Below are positions 23,989 to 36,088 of a stretch of DNA of 64,000 nucleotides, piece after piece (within the stretch, counting starts at the first letter, position 1; each line of letters starts with the position of its first letter). The notes under the pieces are model-generated. The model searched no databases, was not told where the DNA came from, and was given only the letters and a program-made list of their open reading frames with translations. The stretch spans positions 5,150,192 through 5,214,191 of the forward strand of contig NC_053133.1 in the NCBI RefSeq assembly GCF_010015445.1, read 5' to 3'. Position numbers and translations under genes: made by a program. The stretch is from Perca fluviatilis. Its lineage: Eukaryota > Chordata > Actinopteri > Perciformes > Percidae.

Positions 23989-24622
23989 AAGTCATTGAAC
24001 ATTGGTGGACATTGCCATCCCGAAAGACCATTTAATGTAGCTACAACATTGGGTTTTAACACAATAGATTTCCAAGTTACTCCCAATTTTCAGATGTACT
24101 GTAACAGACTTACAGTGGGACACAATAGTTATACATGCAGTTACAGCACTGTTAATTTACAGTGTGTGTTGCTCAATGCATGTCTGTTTGTGCAAGGGTT
24201 TTGTGGAGGGAGGGGGGGAGGGAAGAGGAGTTTCTAGAGACTCCTGCTGTCCCACCTCCAGTCTCTCTCTCAGTAATTAGTGTTGTGTCAGCCTGGTAAG
24301 TGCTATTAATGGGACAGTATTATTAGAGGTAAGAAGCAGCTGCACTGCACTGGGAAAACAGAGGAGCCCAGCTGACTCTGACTTTTTACTCTTATATTTT
24401 ACCTTTTGTTCATCTCTTTTCCCCATGCTTTCCCTTCCATATCCACCGATTTTTTTTTTGCTCATGCCAAGGATATCTTTTCTGTCTTTCTTGCGCTTGT
24501 CCGAAGAAAAATATGTCCATTCATTCATCACTCACACCTCAGCTCATTTACACCTACAACAGCCGATATTCCTGCTTCTCTTCATCCTCTCTCACTCTCC
24601 ACCCTCCAACCTTCCCCCACCT
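23989..24622. other. Unassigned, pyrimidine-rich toward the end
   Basis: 24380-24620 is rich in C and T on the plus strand. No gene. Confidence 0.5.
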
Positions 24623-24627
24623 CACAC

Positions 24628-24676
<49 letters not shown>
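24623..24676. repeat. (CA)n microsatellite
   Basis: CA dinucleotides following CTCACACAAC. Confidence 0.97.
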
Positions 24677-24678
<2 letters not shown>

Positions 24679-26053
24679 CCGTTGTCTCATTACAAGGGAG
24701 CACATCCATTTTGTCTGAGCATGAATATCTAATTGGCTTGCCTTCTCAATTCCTCCAATTTATCATGTTATATTGGGCTGTTAGTGGTAACCAATATGCC
24801 GGACCCCATCAGCCCTATATAACCATTAGTGCTTCAGCCAAAGTTGTCATTTAGCATCATTGAGGATGCTGAATTACCATGGTCACAGCCCTGGTTTTCC
24901 AGGCTTTATTTGCAAGCCAAAATAGATAAGGCTTGGATCTTATCAGGAACGTCTGAGCAAATTTTCTAAAAAGAGTAATTCAATGCTGCGGCCAACAGTA
25001 AAGAACCACTGGTTCTGATCACCATATGTGACCATCTCAATCCTGAAAACATGTCATGAGTTTAAAGTAGACGATATCAGAGATGAATAGCAAAAGGTTT
25101 GATTACATATTTATTCCATTTATTCATGCTACATAGAGAGCTCCTAACCTGAACCAATGCAACATCAGATTTCAAGCATATAAACTTCAACAATGCTATC
25201 CTTATCCTTGTGACATAACGTAAACATTGGTTTTCTTCGTGAAAATAGGATGTGCTACACTCCCATCCACCCTTACATTCTGCCCTGCTACTTGGCACAC
25301 TGCTCACTCTGTTGGCACAGGAGGTAAATTGTGCGCTATAAACTGCCCAAAATGAATGTAGTTCATAGGCATTGTAAATTGGATAGTGTCAGTAGGTGAT
25401 TGTAAAAGTAGGACGTTTTGTTCACACAGGACTAGCAAACTGCCCCATGAACAATTCTTTTGGTTCTGTATATTTTAATACCACCCCCGAGCTATATAGT
25501 TTAGAGAATATAATAGATCCAAGAAGAAACTGACAAACTGACAGGGTGGGACCCAGGGAAAAAAGTCACAATTACAACTTGGTCTGCTACTTCAGCACCA
25601 CGGACAGCACCATGGCTTTATAAATACACAGATAGGTGACTGATATTTGCGGAGCCATGGGAAATCTCATCCTCTGCACCACATCCTCAACAGTTAAACT
25701 AACGGTCAACAGACTTCTGTGTAAATAAACAGCAGTGTGGATCTTTTGGGCACGCACGAAGCAATTGTCAACGTCACTTCCTGAGAGCCTCGTTGCAATT
25801 GGAGACCTGTAACCATGGTAACCCCTACCAAACTCAACTTTAGCGGCAACGCCAGATAATGCTTAAATTACTGACAAAAGGTAAATAACTAGACCAGCTA
25901 TCACAGGTGACAAAAATCACAATTTAAATATGTAGAAATGTAAATTAGAGCGTTATTGACGTTACAGAGCTCCTTGGTTGTTGTCCGTTTGTCTGTTATG
26001 AACGTTGTCATTACTAACGCATTGCATCGTGTGAGACTTTTGCTGGCGTAGTG
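24677..26053. other. Unassigned; candidate conserved noncoding stretch at 24770-24950
   Basis: No coding sequence. The stretch at 24770-24950 is balanced in composition and free of simple repeats (see findings). Confidence 0.4.
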
Positions 26054-26093
26054 TCCAGTGTGCATACTGTAATATCAGTGTGCATACTGTAAT
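26054..26093. repeat. 20-bp direct duplication
   Basis: CAGTGTGCATACTGTAATAT occurs twice, back to back, identical. Confidence 0.9.
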
Positions 26094-26689
26094 ATTTCAC
26101 CAGAAATACTGTAGTACGCAATTCATGTACTATTGGTTTCATACAAAAAAATAAAATAATCACTGTTCTCACACACTAACACACTGTTATAACCTACTAA
26201 ATAGCATGTTAGTGTGGAATTTTGGATGCAACCGTGATAGATTCTAACTTGCACATATCTCAGAAGTGTCAGGTAAAGTGCCCTGCCCCTGCACTCTCTG
26301 CTACTGGGGGATGGAGAGGGGGTAGCGGTATTGTAAAATAAAGTCCCTTGCTCAAACAGCGTACTTCCTGCTTTGCTGAGGAAATACTTTACATGGGCAC
26401 ACATGTATGGAAGTCTGAAATAAATGTTAATGCCGAACTTACAACAAGCAACATTTTTTTTAAGCGGTTCCACTGTCACAGACTTTCCAATATCTGAATG
26501 AAATCCTGAGAGTCTTACCGGAGTCGGGGCTCTCCCGTCGTCTCCATTGTTTGGTGTAAGATGGTCATAAAAATCAGTCCCAGTCATTCTCCTGTCTGGA
26601 CATTCAGACAAAATGAAACATGTTTGAGATAATCGTAAATTTTAAGTCTTGGTAGTGAAGTTTGGGTGCACTCCCTCCAGCACCAAACA
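26094..26689. other. Unassigned; 162-codon minus frame judged non-genic
   Basis: A minus-strand open frame at 26123-26611 shows no recognised domain. Its sequence reads like degenerate dispersed-repeat DNA (see rejected items). Confidence 0.45.
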
Positions 26690-27262
26690 GGAAGCAGCAA
26701 ACGGCTAGAGTCAGTGATGTTAAGCTAAACGCTAAAGATTTTTTTGGGGGGCTTTCCCTTTATTAGATAGTGGCTAGACAGGAAAGTGGGGAGAGAGAGA
26801 GAGCGGAAGACACGCAGCAAAGGGCCTCAGGTAGGATTCGAACCCGGGCTGCCGCAAAGGACTTGGCCTACACGGGGCGCACGCTCTACTGGGTGAGCTA
26901 GAGGCCGCCCCAATGCTAAAGATTTTCAACCCTTCTCAAGCGAGTCATCCAACGGGAGATTTACCGGCGGATAAAGCCTGAAACAGTCTCCTAAGCCCCT
27001 CCCCCCACAAGGGAGAATGAATGCATGTGCATGAGCAGTGATTGACAGGCAGTTAAACACCACCCCTGGCCCTGATTGGTGCATCTGAAAAGGGAGCGGT
27101 GGATTTTTGCAAATCGCACTACAGGCTGTAGGTGTTGCCAGAGGAGCCAGATTTTTTTTAAATGACCTGCTTCATGTAGTTTTACTAGAACATAGGGTCA
27201 GTTTCAGCAAATATGACAGAAAGTTAGTTTTATAAGTCTTACCTACTGCACCTTTAATTTAC
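26690..27262 (-). repeat. Dispersed repeat R2, copy 2, interrupted by a SINE
   Basis: On the minus strand it runs from a TTAAAGGTGCAGTAGGTAAG end near 27262 to the 'GTTTAGCTTA' block shared with 14389-14456. The SINE at 26743-26911 lies inside that shared block. Confidence 0.6.
26743..26911 (-). mobile_element. tRNA-derived SINE with 15-bp target duplication
   Basis: The minus-strand head has box A (TAGCTCACCCAGTAGAGC) and box B (GGGTTCGAATCC); the 3' tail lies at the low-coordinate side, with AATAAAGG and a run of A. Flanks read AACGCTAAAGATTTT (26728-26742) and AATGCTAAAGATTTT (26912-26926), one mismatch. This is a classic target-primed insertion. It is a different family from the SINEs at 3.6 and 9.2 kb. 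Confidence 0.93.
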
Positions 27263-28767
27263 CAGCTAACGGTAGCTAGCTAGCTAGCTTGGTTAAAAAC
27301 ATTTCTAAACAAATCTAGTTGTAGTCTTGCAACGTGTGACCTGCAAGATCCCCAGTCTTTACATATTATGATAGTTTTTAATGTTAGATGTAAGATGATT
27401 GTCTTTAGATGTGAGACTGTGTCAGACTTTAGTCTTTTTAAAGTCGGTTTAAAGTCTTCTAGTGTATGGTAGGCATAAGAGAGAAGTCTTAGGTAATGCT
27501 GCTGGAATAGAACCTCTGTCACAAAAGGTTCAGACAGAGGTAGTTTTTGGATGGAAAAACGGTGTTTCTTTAGTGTATAAAAGAGAACAATAAGCAGACA
27601 ACAATATGCAAATCACAAGGCACAGGAACTGGTCAGAACTCACTGACTAAAACACTGGGAACACAAGACACGAAGGTACAAGACGGACTGGTGCTGAACA
27701 AAGGGAAAGGGAGTGTTTATATACATGAGGGAGGAGGGGAGACAATTAGACCCAGGTGCAGGACATTAGGGCGGGGCAGCCAGGTAATCACAGAAGGCAG
27801 ACAAAGACCGCAAGGTAACGAACCGAATACAATAGGAAGTAGGCAAAATAAAATAGTGAATGTGAGGTAAAGAACAAAAAACATGACCTGAGCCCGGAAA
27901 TGAGACTTTGACCTGCTCTGGTGTTCCCAGCAGTCCGCCTCCTGAGCTGAACAGCGTGCCATCTTGTAGAAATGAAAGTGGAGGATGGGGTGTGAAGCCT
28001 GATAACAGACTGCTGCTGGACTCAGTGCTCCCTACCCTTATTGGCTGTGATAGATATCAATATGAGCAGATAGGATCAGTCATTTCTCCGGCCATACAGA
28101 TGAAAGCACCTTCAAAGAACAGTCACTTATGACTGTATCATTGAACACAATCCAAAAAAAACACATAAAAGAGGCCCGTCTGGTTTTTCTGCCTGTGTTT
28201 CATTAATGTGCTATAACCATCCAATATTGTGACTGAAAGACAATATTTAAATAGTGCATGTATGCAATAAACCCAGCAGTGTGTGGAGTAATATTAATAA
28301 TAATTGTGCCTCATTTCTTCGCTCTTTTTTTCCCCAGACACATTCGCCACCCCCTTACGTTATTTCTTGAGGGGAGAAAAGGCAAATCACTGAATTTAAA
28401 AGTGAGTAAAAGTGTCTCTTTTCTGTGCCTCAGCCTCATGCATGGCTGTTAATTTGCCATGCGGGGAAACATTATGGGTCCATTAGAGGCTCTTAAATTG
28501 GATTCAAGCAGGAAACTCATTATCGTCCACATAAGGAAGATTTCAATTGAGAGTGCTTCATCTGATATTTGATATAACTACCATATTAGAGAGAAATGCT
28601 GGATCGAATTCTCAGGCAGAGATAATTCTCTGCAGCGTTGCTGGATTAACTTTATTTCACTTTAATAACAGTTGAGGATTCATTCATATCTTATTTCCCT
28701 GCTGAAAATGTGCCTATATATTTGTGTCCTTTAAGCAAAGACAATAGTGTAGCTCAACGATGCCTTA
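27263..28767. other. Unassigned; candidate conserved noncoding stretch at 28440-28640
   Basis: A short AGCT run occurs near 27270. No gene recognised. Confidence 0.4.
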
Positions 28768-29531
28768 GGACGTTTTCACACCTGTAGTTCGTTTGCTTTG
28801 ATCCAAATCAGTTGGTGAGTTAGTAAACTTGGAGCGATTTGCCCTCAGTTCGGTTTGGTTGGGTTTCACACCTGGAAAAATCCAAGCATACCAAAATGTT
28901 ACAAATCACGCAAGAACGTCCACTACTCTTATTGGTCGGACGGGTCTGGGGGCGGGAGCAAGAAATTAAATACAGGAAGAAGGTCCTGTGTTCTGGACTA
29001 GTGCATATTTCTTGGTCAAACCAGCTCATTTCATTAAAATGATGATAAAATGATGATGATGACATTGTTTCGCGAGAGACGTCACTACATCTGCTCCGGT
29101 CACCGAGACTTGATCTGCTCTGCCAGCGTGTGTCTCCAATTTTAGCAGCAGCTGGTTTGACCACAGAGATGCGAGTGACAGACAGCGAGCTAGACCGCAG
29201 TCTATTTCTGTGATAGAAATACTGCAAGCTGCTACAGTTTGGTGCTCTGCCACATTACAGATTGCTGACTACAGGAGACATTAGGTCAGACTGGGCGAGT
29301 ATGTATAGCTGTTGTGGTTCGAGTACGGATCACGAACCGCTCCAGAGTTCGATTGAAAGCGTACTGAGACCACCTCTCCAAGCAGGTCTCGGTACGCTTG
29401 TTTGGTCCGCTCTTGGTGCGCACCAGAGTTCGATTGCCGCGTTGTCACCTGCCCAAACGAACCGCACCAGTGGGGCAAACAAACACTAGTTTGACTCAAC
29501 CGAACTAAACGAGGCCGGCGTGAAAGCGTCC
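28768..29531. mobile_element. PIF/Harbinger-type MITE
   Basis: The ends GGACGTTTTCACACC and GGCGTGAAAGCGTCC are inverted repeats with two mismatches in 15. Both flanks are TTA (28765-28767 and 29532-29534), the three-base TWA duplication of PIF/Harbinger. Internal CGAACCGC/CCAGAGTTCGATTG motifs repeat near the right end. It is 764 bp with no transposase. Confidence 0.9.
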
Positions 29532-30260
29532 TTAGGCTGTATCGTTCTATATATTTCTTTGCAATACTTCAATTAAAGCAATAAAGATATTCCTACTGGA
29601 GTGCAGTATTGCCATTCAATGACTCCTGACTCATGTATTGCTAAATAGGCTGAATAATCACAGACTGCATAGATTTCCATACATTCAGTTGTTTAAAACA
29701 TTCACCCTCAAATCTCACCTAGGCCAGAATGTGAAGTTGCATATATGACTCAGAATTGCATTATTGTGTGCATTATTGTGTGTGTTTCTATTTGTGTTTA
29801 AGTTGTTTTCTCTGCTTCTCCTCTTTAAATCACTCCTACTCACACTTCACTACACTACTTAAACTTATTTTGCATTATTTGTCAAACATTATTAATGAAA
29901 TAGTTTAATGTTTTGAGAAGTACACTTAAATAGCTTTTTTTATCATAGCCGGCCAACTGTTTCCCTTCTGGTGCTAACATGGAGCTTAACCAATAGCGTC
30001 AAGAAACTTCAAGTCTGGCCTGCTTAGATCTTTCTGGGAATGACTGTAAAGATTTACAAAGAATATGTTTAGGGCATTTCCTAACTAACTGGGAGGTTAT
30101 GGGAGTGATTGGTGGGACTTCTGTGGACACAGTACACATGGAGATATACTGGTAACAGCTAATGAGGTTTAACCATGTATCCAGCTAATTTAATAATAAG
30201 TTACTGTATTGTGTCAACAGTTAACTTCATTTAATATTGTATGTGGCGTTTTCTTTTGCA
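29532..30260. other. Unassigned sequence
   Basis: Nothing recognised. Confidence 0.5.
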
Positions 30261-30460
30261 GGATGCAAATGTTCCACCAAAACCAATTCCATCCTGAGAC
30301 TATTCTGCAGAGCCACTATCTTTACGACCGGAGCTTAGCGCTGCCCAAGACAGCTGAGATAGTGTAATGTGTGTTTTTTTCCTATCCAGGAGTCTATCTT
30401 TAGTGTAGCCAGACCTCACACCACAGTGCTGTGAAGTAAGGTCTGGCAGTGCAAGACTAG
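30261..30460 (-). mobile_element. Element H, copy B, fragment
   Basis: ATGTTCCACCAAAACCAATT and CGGAGCTTAGCGCTGCCCAA match the body of family H in inverted orientation. 30413-30460 is a decayed version of the terminal hairpin ending GCAAGACTAG. The middle between them is replaced or lost. Confidence 0.75.
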
Positions 30461-31219
30461 GGTAAGTGAAGCCAGACAATCCAAAGATATCCTGGGTATG
30501 TTGAACTTGCTTCGTAGTTCAGGACCCAGGACAGTCAGTGGGTTTGCATTTTAAAGTTCCAGGACTGTATTGAGCTATGCGTTTGGCCCCTCTCTGCCAC
30601 AGTGTGAGCTTTGCATCATCTCTTATCTTGAAGCCATAAGCGCTGATGGAGTAGCGGTGTCTGGCTCTGTATTGATGTTTCCTGCAGAGCAAGTGTTATG
30701 GTGTAGGTGCAGGTCAGGGTGAGGCATCTGTCACCTGTACCCATTAAACTCATCCTTCTCGTCTTGTTTATCACCAAATGCCGCTGCATTCAAACAGCGA
30801 ATCGATGGTAACTTACTTCCGATGTTACCGATAATGTATGGTGTCAAGCCATGATTTCCATCTGGGTGACCGTACTAGGAAACATATGGAGGGACTCCTT
30901 GATCCAGTAAACATGAGCTAATGGTACAACTGCAGTCCTTGATGTTCTTGTGGGAATGCAAGGGGGGAGGGGGGAGTGTGGGAGAGCCGGGGGTGAGGGG
31001 GTGGTACAGGCCCAAACACACACTTGAAAGGAAGCCCTTCTTCCGTGTGGTACGCTATCACAGAGGATCTGCACACTTCCAAGGGACCGTCCTTCATTGT
31101 GCCACGACCGTTATCACTGATGGCAGCTTGGTGGCATCAGGCAACGTGTTTTTTTGAACTTTTCCAAGCTGCATTTGTTTGATCATCTGCCAATTTTTAT
31201 GCGGGTCGAAAGATAATGA

Positions 31220-31256
<37 letters not shown>

Positions 31257-32199
31257 TTGTGTGTGTTTATGTGTTTATGTGTGCCTCACAATGCAGCTTC
31301 AATAGATAATCAGGGTACTGCTTCCATCCTTGGGAGCTTAACTTAGTTGCATGGTAACTGCTAATTAAATGAAAATGTCAAATGAGTATGTGTGTTTATC
31401 GCTGTTTGTATTTTGTACGTGTTTCATTCAGTGACTTTGACATAGCCACACTGCCGATGTCCTCTCATCATCAGGATGGAAGATTCTACAAACAACAACA
31501 GGTTTCAGACCAGGCTTCAAGGAATCCCACGAGAATGGCATTGATAAGGGATTCAAAAAACAGCACTTAGCGTGTGACAGCACTTATTTTTGAAAGACTG
31601 ACCTCCAAAACAGTAAATCAAGTCCTGCTTTCATTTCAGTGGCTTCAGAGTAGTGTCAGTGCAAAAAGAAAAGCTGTGTTATCCTCAACCTGAGTGGGAA
31701 ATATTTCTTTGAGAGTGCAATTTCATTAATCATTTCTTTGATTACTTCAAAGGAAAACTACTCCAACACAGTTTTAAATAGAGAAAGAATCGACCCTATG
31801 CATGAGAAAGCTAAGCAGCTCCTCAGGGCCCCGTGGCTACCAGAGGGCCCCGAAGAGCGTACAAAATGTCCCACAAGAGCTTAAAGCGGCCCATACAATC
31901 ACTATGAAAGTTGCGTAAGCCCCTGCAAATTAAGCAAGGGCCCGCCTCCCCCTCGTGCCAATATTTAAAAACTTCGATAAGACGAACTATCCGGTCAAGA
32001 AAAGAGAAGAAAACACAGCATTGAAGTAAAATGCGGCAACAGTAATCAGGTAAACCTGTGTTCCCTCCTCTCCAAGTTTGATGTCAGCAGATAACATTAA
32101 TGTCAAGTTGATGTGTTAGTTTGCAGTGCATCTCTAGAGGGAGGCAGGCCAGCCAAGCCAGATCCGGCAGGGGGAGAGTTCTAAGCCCGAAAAAGCTAC
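30461..32199. other. Unassigned, with short (GT)n
   Basis: A GT run lies near 31225-31258. No gene recognised. Confidence 0.5.
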
Positions 32200-32880
32200 C
32201 TCTCCTTATGACCTGTCTCTCTTAGTTACCTGTTATAGTTACGCTGTTATAGTCCTAGACTGCCGGGGGACTTCCTTCCTTTGACACACTGAGCTGCTCT
32301 CTCCTCTCCCTTTCTATTACTGTTTCTATTACTGTTACTATTACTATTACTATTTGTGTGCAGCCCGTCCCAGAAATGCTTGTTACTAATCCTAGCTTCT
32401 GGGGAGTTTACTCCCCGGAGTCCTTATGCTTTTTTTCCCCCAGCGTATTTCCTTGGAGAACGTTTGCACCAAGACCCTGGTTGCAGCTGTCGCCTTGGTC
32501 CTGCTGCACTCCCTGCTGAGCTCAGCGATGCCCTGCAATGTCATGCTGCGTCCTGCTGAACCCTGCAGCTTCCCGCTACATCCAGTCACTGTTCCATTAT
32601 TAATGTGACTACTATCGCCACTGTTCATCACACCCCCAACCGGCTCGTCAGACACCGCCTACCAAGAGCCTGGGTCTGTCCGGGGTTTCTTCCCAAGAGG
32701 GAGTTTTTCCTCGCCACTGTCGCACTGCTTGCTCTTGAGGGAATTACTGGAATTGTTGGAATTGTTGGGGCTTTGTAAAATATAGAGTGTGGTCTAGACC
32801 TACTCTATCTGTAAAGTGTCTCGAGATAACTTATGTTATGATTTGATACTATAAATAAAATTGAATTGAATTGAATCTCT
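32200..32880 (+). mobile_element. 3' end of a non-LTR retrotransposon with TTGAA tail
   Basis: It contains 'CTAGACTGCCGGGGGACTTC', 'GGTTTCTTCCCAAGAGGGAG' and 'TCTGTAAAGTGTCTCGAGAT', and ends in a short TTGAA repeat. I recognise this 3' region from many fish genomes; the clade (RTE or L2 type) is not settled here. Any open frames are untranslated-region artefacts. Confidence 0.7.
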
Positions 32881-32923
32881 CTCTGTCTGTCTGTGTCTTG
32901 CTTCAGCCACTTCCAGGGCTTCT

Positions 32924-33047
32924 TGCCAGCTCTATCTCCACAGCGCTGTGGAGGAAGGTCTGTACCCTCCACACATACACTATGAGAAAAATATGCTCTG
33001 GGTTGTTTCCATTTCTTTAAACCAATCACAATCGTCTGGATAGCTGG
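32924..33047 (+). mobile_element. Element H, copy C, fragment
   Basis: It has the hairpin core (TCTCCACAGCGCTGTGGAGG) and 'TTTCTTTAAACCAATCACAA' but lacks the distal half. A GACATCCGGCGGAAGATC piece at 33265 may be the displaced remainder. Confidence 0.65.
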
Positions 33048-33458
33048 ATACATGATTCAAAGTAATTTGCTCTTACCAGTTTATCGCTGTTTGTATTTTG
33101 TCCATAGCAAATCCCCGCCCAAAATGTCCCAGTGTGAGAGTAAAATCATTCCCTGAAAGAACCAAGCAAGCCTGCCTTGTTGTATGACCCAAATATTCTT
33201 CAAAACTTGCCATTTTCAGCGAATAGCTTTCTCCCGAAATGAACAGAGTTTTGTAAGGCGAGTGACATCCGGCGGAAGATCCAGTGGCAACGGATGTTCA
33301 GGCAATTATCCGATAAATTAATTGTAGTCGATCCAGATGGTTTTTATAAACTGCAGCTTTGACAAGATAAGCATAGACATGCGGTAATATCTGTTAATAT
33401 GTGCGTGCACAAAATGAAACCTCTATTTTCCAGCCAAAATCTCTGTGGGGACTGGTCC

Positions 33459-33683
33459 TAGTCTTGCATTGTCAGACCTTCCTCCAATAGCTAGCTGTCT
33501 GGATTTACCCTGCAGAGATCTGAGGAGCAGTTAACCATAGTCCTCAGAAATCCACCGGAATTTAGAGCGCCAACACAAAGAAAGAGGAAGGTGACGGACA
33601 TCCAGACGAAAAGAGGGACATCCGGCGGAATTTAGAGTGGTACCGGAGCAATCCCGGAAGTTGATCGTCGTGCATATAGACTA
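33459..33683 (+). mobile_element. Element H, copy D, internally deleted
   Basis: Both ends are present: TAGTCTTGCATTGTCAGACC at the left and CGTGCATATAGACTA at the right. The sequence jumps from CTTCCTCC directly to AATAGCTAGCTGTCTGG, deleting about 250 bp that include half the hairpin and the middle. It is flanked by CTAG on both sides. Confidence 0.85.
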
Positions 33684-33816
33684 GACCAGTCCAGACAATT
33701 TATGTGTCTGATATCATAGGCACACATCATTATGATGTTCTTTTTTTAAACCTAACCAAGTAGTTTTGTTTGCGATAGTTTCACAACGTTTAAATCCGCA
33801 AAAGTTATGTTCTCTG

Positions 33817-34125
33817 TAGTCTCGTTTTGCCAGACCTTCCTCCACAGCGCTGCATAGGAAGGTCTGGCTAGTCCACACAGCATTCCGGGATGGGAGAAAA
33901 ATGTGCTGTGGTTTATTGGCATTTCTTTAAACCAATCACAATCGTCTTGGGCGGTGTTAGGCACCTGGAAAAGCCGCAATGTCTCTGCTAAATAGCCTCG
34001 GGAAGGAACTTGTTTTGGTGGAACATGTGTACGTTCAACAGTTGTTTTAGTCGTGCAACAGAAAACTCAGAATGGACAGATAGTCTAGCTAGCTGTCTAG
34101 ATTATTTTACCGGATCTCTAATTCA
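33817..34125 (+). mobile_element. Element H, copy E, right end missing
   Basis: It starts TAGTCTCGTTTTGCCAGACC, has the full hairpin and the middle, and stops matching after GCTGTCTAGATTATTTTACC. Confidence 0.88.
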
Positions 34126-35600
34126 TGAAATGTTCCTATGGGTCGCATTAGCGGGAATAAACAACCCATATCATCGTATGATTTGGAGGCATTCTTGCGT
34201 TAAAACATCCATTTTCTGAATCTGAAATTTGAAATTTGATAAAACTTTCCTCACCACAGCAACTTTTTTTACTTTTGTTTTTCCTCCATGTAATATGTCC
34301 CAGTAATGACTGTGGTATATCTATATCAGGGAGTGTGTGGCGACACGCTGGGTTTGAAGCAGTATGACAGCACGACAGTCTGTCATCCCGCCTCGCTTTA
34401 CTCCCGTCTTACTTTCAGAACAAGAGGAAGAGGCGGATTAGCCTCCAGCCTTCACTGATATTTTTCATCCTCGCACATTTACCAACGTGTCAGGTCTACA
34501 GATCAGCTGAGTGTACGTGTGTGTTTTAAATAAAGTGGTTTGGAAAATGAAACTTGCTCAGACACCACCAAGCTCATTCTGAACTTTTTCACTCACCTGA
34601 GAGTGAGACAGAGAAAGGGAAAGGAAGTCATACTCATTATTTTCATAAATTGACCTCAAATCTGACCGTTAATTTTTCTCCTGAAAAAGAACACTCTGAC
34701 AACTAATTTTGGTGAGATGATAAGATATTTATACCTTTGACTTCGACTACAAGTCAATAGAAAGAAAAAAGAAAATAAATAATCAGTGTAATTTGCAAAT
34801 TGCAGATACATTTTTATGCTCATTCATTGGTCAAGCATAGCATTTCTTATAATTAGTAAAAAGGGTCTAAAATCATTTGGAATGGGCCCCTGCATCATAT
34901 TCGTCGCCATGACAACTGGTTGATTTACTGTAATCAGCATGCTTGTATAGTTGTCTAGTATGCACACAAGTCAGCTGCCACAGCATCCCCGATGTAACAG
35001 GGGAAGCAAGCAGATGTATTTCCATTTGGATTGTACTTGGCTAAATGTGGACTTTTAATTGTCCAGTACTTGGACCGTAACTGTACCCTGGAACTCCAGA
35101 GAGCAAAATTTGAATTTGCTCAGCGAATCACTCTGGCATTGAGTAATGATGCTCATTAACTATGCCCTTGTAGCCGAGCTGCACCAATCACATCGGTGTA
35201 TCTGATATAGGCGGGCCAGAGGTGAGCTAAACAGATGACGACAGTTTAATCTACCGATTAGCCCGCTGGTAGCTAAGTGTATGGTGTTCTGGATATGTCA
35301 GCCCGTGTATTGTTGTGATTGGGTGTAGTGTAATCCAATTGTGTGCAGTGAGAATTTCAAATGCATGCTTGGTGCCGCACATCAAGTTGGGCCATTTTTA
35401 TTACTCAATGCCAGACCCTTAATCTTTTGGATTTGGGTCTGGATTTCCAGGCTGCTGTAACTGATGACGTTTCACAAGATCACAGAATAACAAAAGCCTA
35501 AACCATTTGCTCATCTGAACTCCGGACAATGTCCACAGAATCAGGTCCGGACATTGTCTGGGGTTCGCCTTTCTCAAGTCTGTCAACGTGTCAACATATT
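34126..35600. other. Unassigned sequence
   Basis: No gene or element end recognised. Confidence 0.5.
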
Positions 35601-36088
35601 CCCACTCCCAGCGCATCATAAAGTGATGCTTAGTCCGGTGCCTTTGGCATTTGTTATTGACGCAAAAAGTCTCCTTTAGCGTCATATTTAGAAGCGCTTG
35701 GTCGGGACTCTTGGCGTCACTTTTGACGCTCTGGGTTGGAACGTAGGCTTATCTGACATGCGGCACAAGAACAGGACAGTTTAAAGGAAAAGATGGTGGG
35801 TGGGGTTACAAAATGTACGTTTCAGTAACACGTGGGACAAAAACAGAACATGAACCCTGGTCTCCTGGGTGAAATTCCTGTGTTGTTTGACCCATCCAAC
35901 CCCCGAACCATCCGAATCCTTATGCCGATTTCGGTCTTACATACTACTCTCTACCGTTGTCTCTCTTAATACTATTTCATCTTTCAGCGCTGTGGTCGAG
36001 CTGCTTCTCTGCCTGGTGCTAAAGGGGGATTTTTGTGTTGGTATGTGACGCTAAGAGACCAGTCAGTATTTTACGAATTGGGAGTGAG
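35601..36088. repeat. Dispersed repeat R3, copy 1, uninterrupted
   Basis: Aligns with the two halves of 43968-45475: 'GTCCGGTGCCTTTG', 'AAAAAGTCTCCTTT', CTCTTGGCGTCAC, CATACTACTCTCTACCGTTG, 'GGTCGAGCTGCT', AAAGGGGGATTTTTG and 'TTGGGAGTGAGAACG'. It serves as an empty-site reference for the Harbinger insertion in copy 2. Confidence 0.85.

Noticed and set aside
26123..26611. 162-codon minus-strand frame
   Set aside because: No domain or family feature, no splice context, and the nucleotide sequence reads like dispersed-repeat DNA. It is long only by chance.
30241..30370. Apparent exon after a TTTTCTTTTGCAG splice acceptor
   Set aside because: The sequence after the acceptor is the body of element H in inverted orientation.
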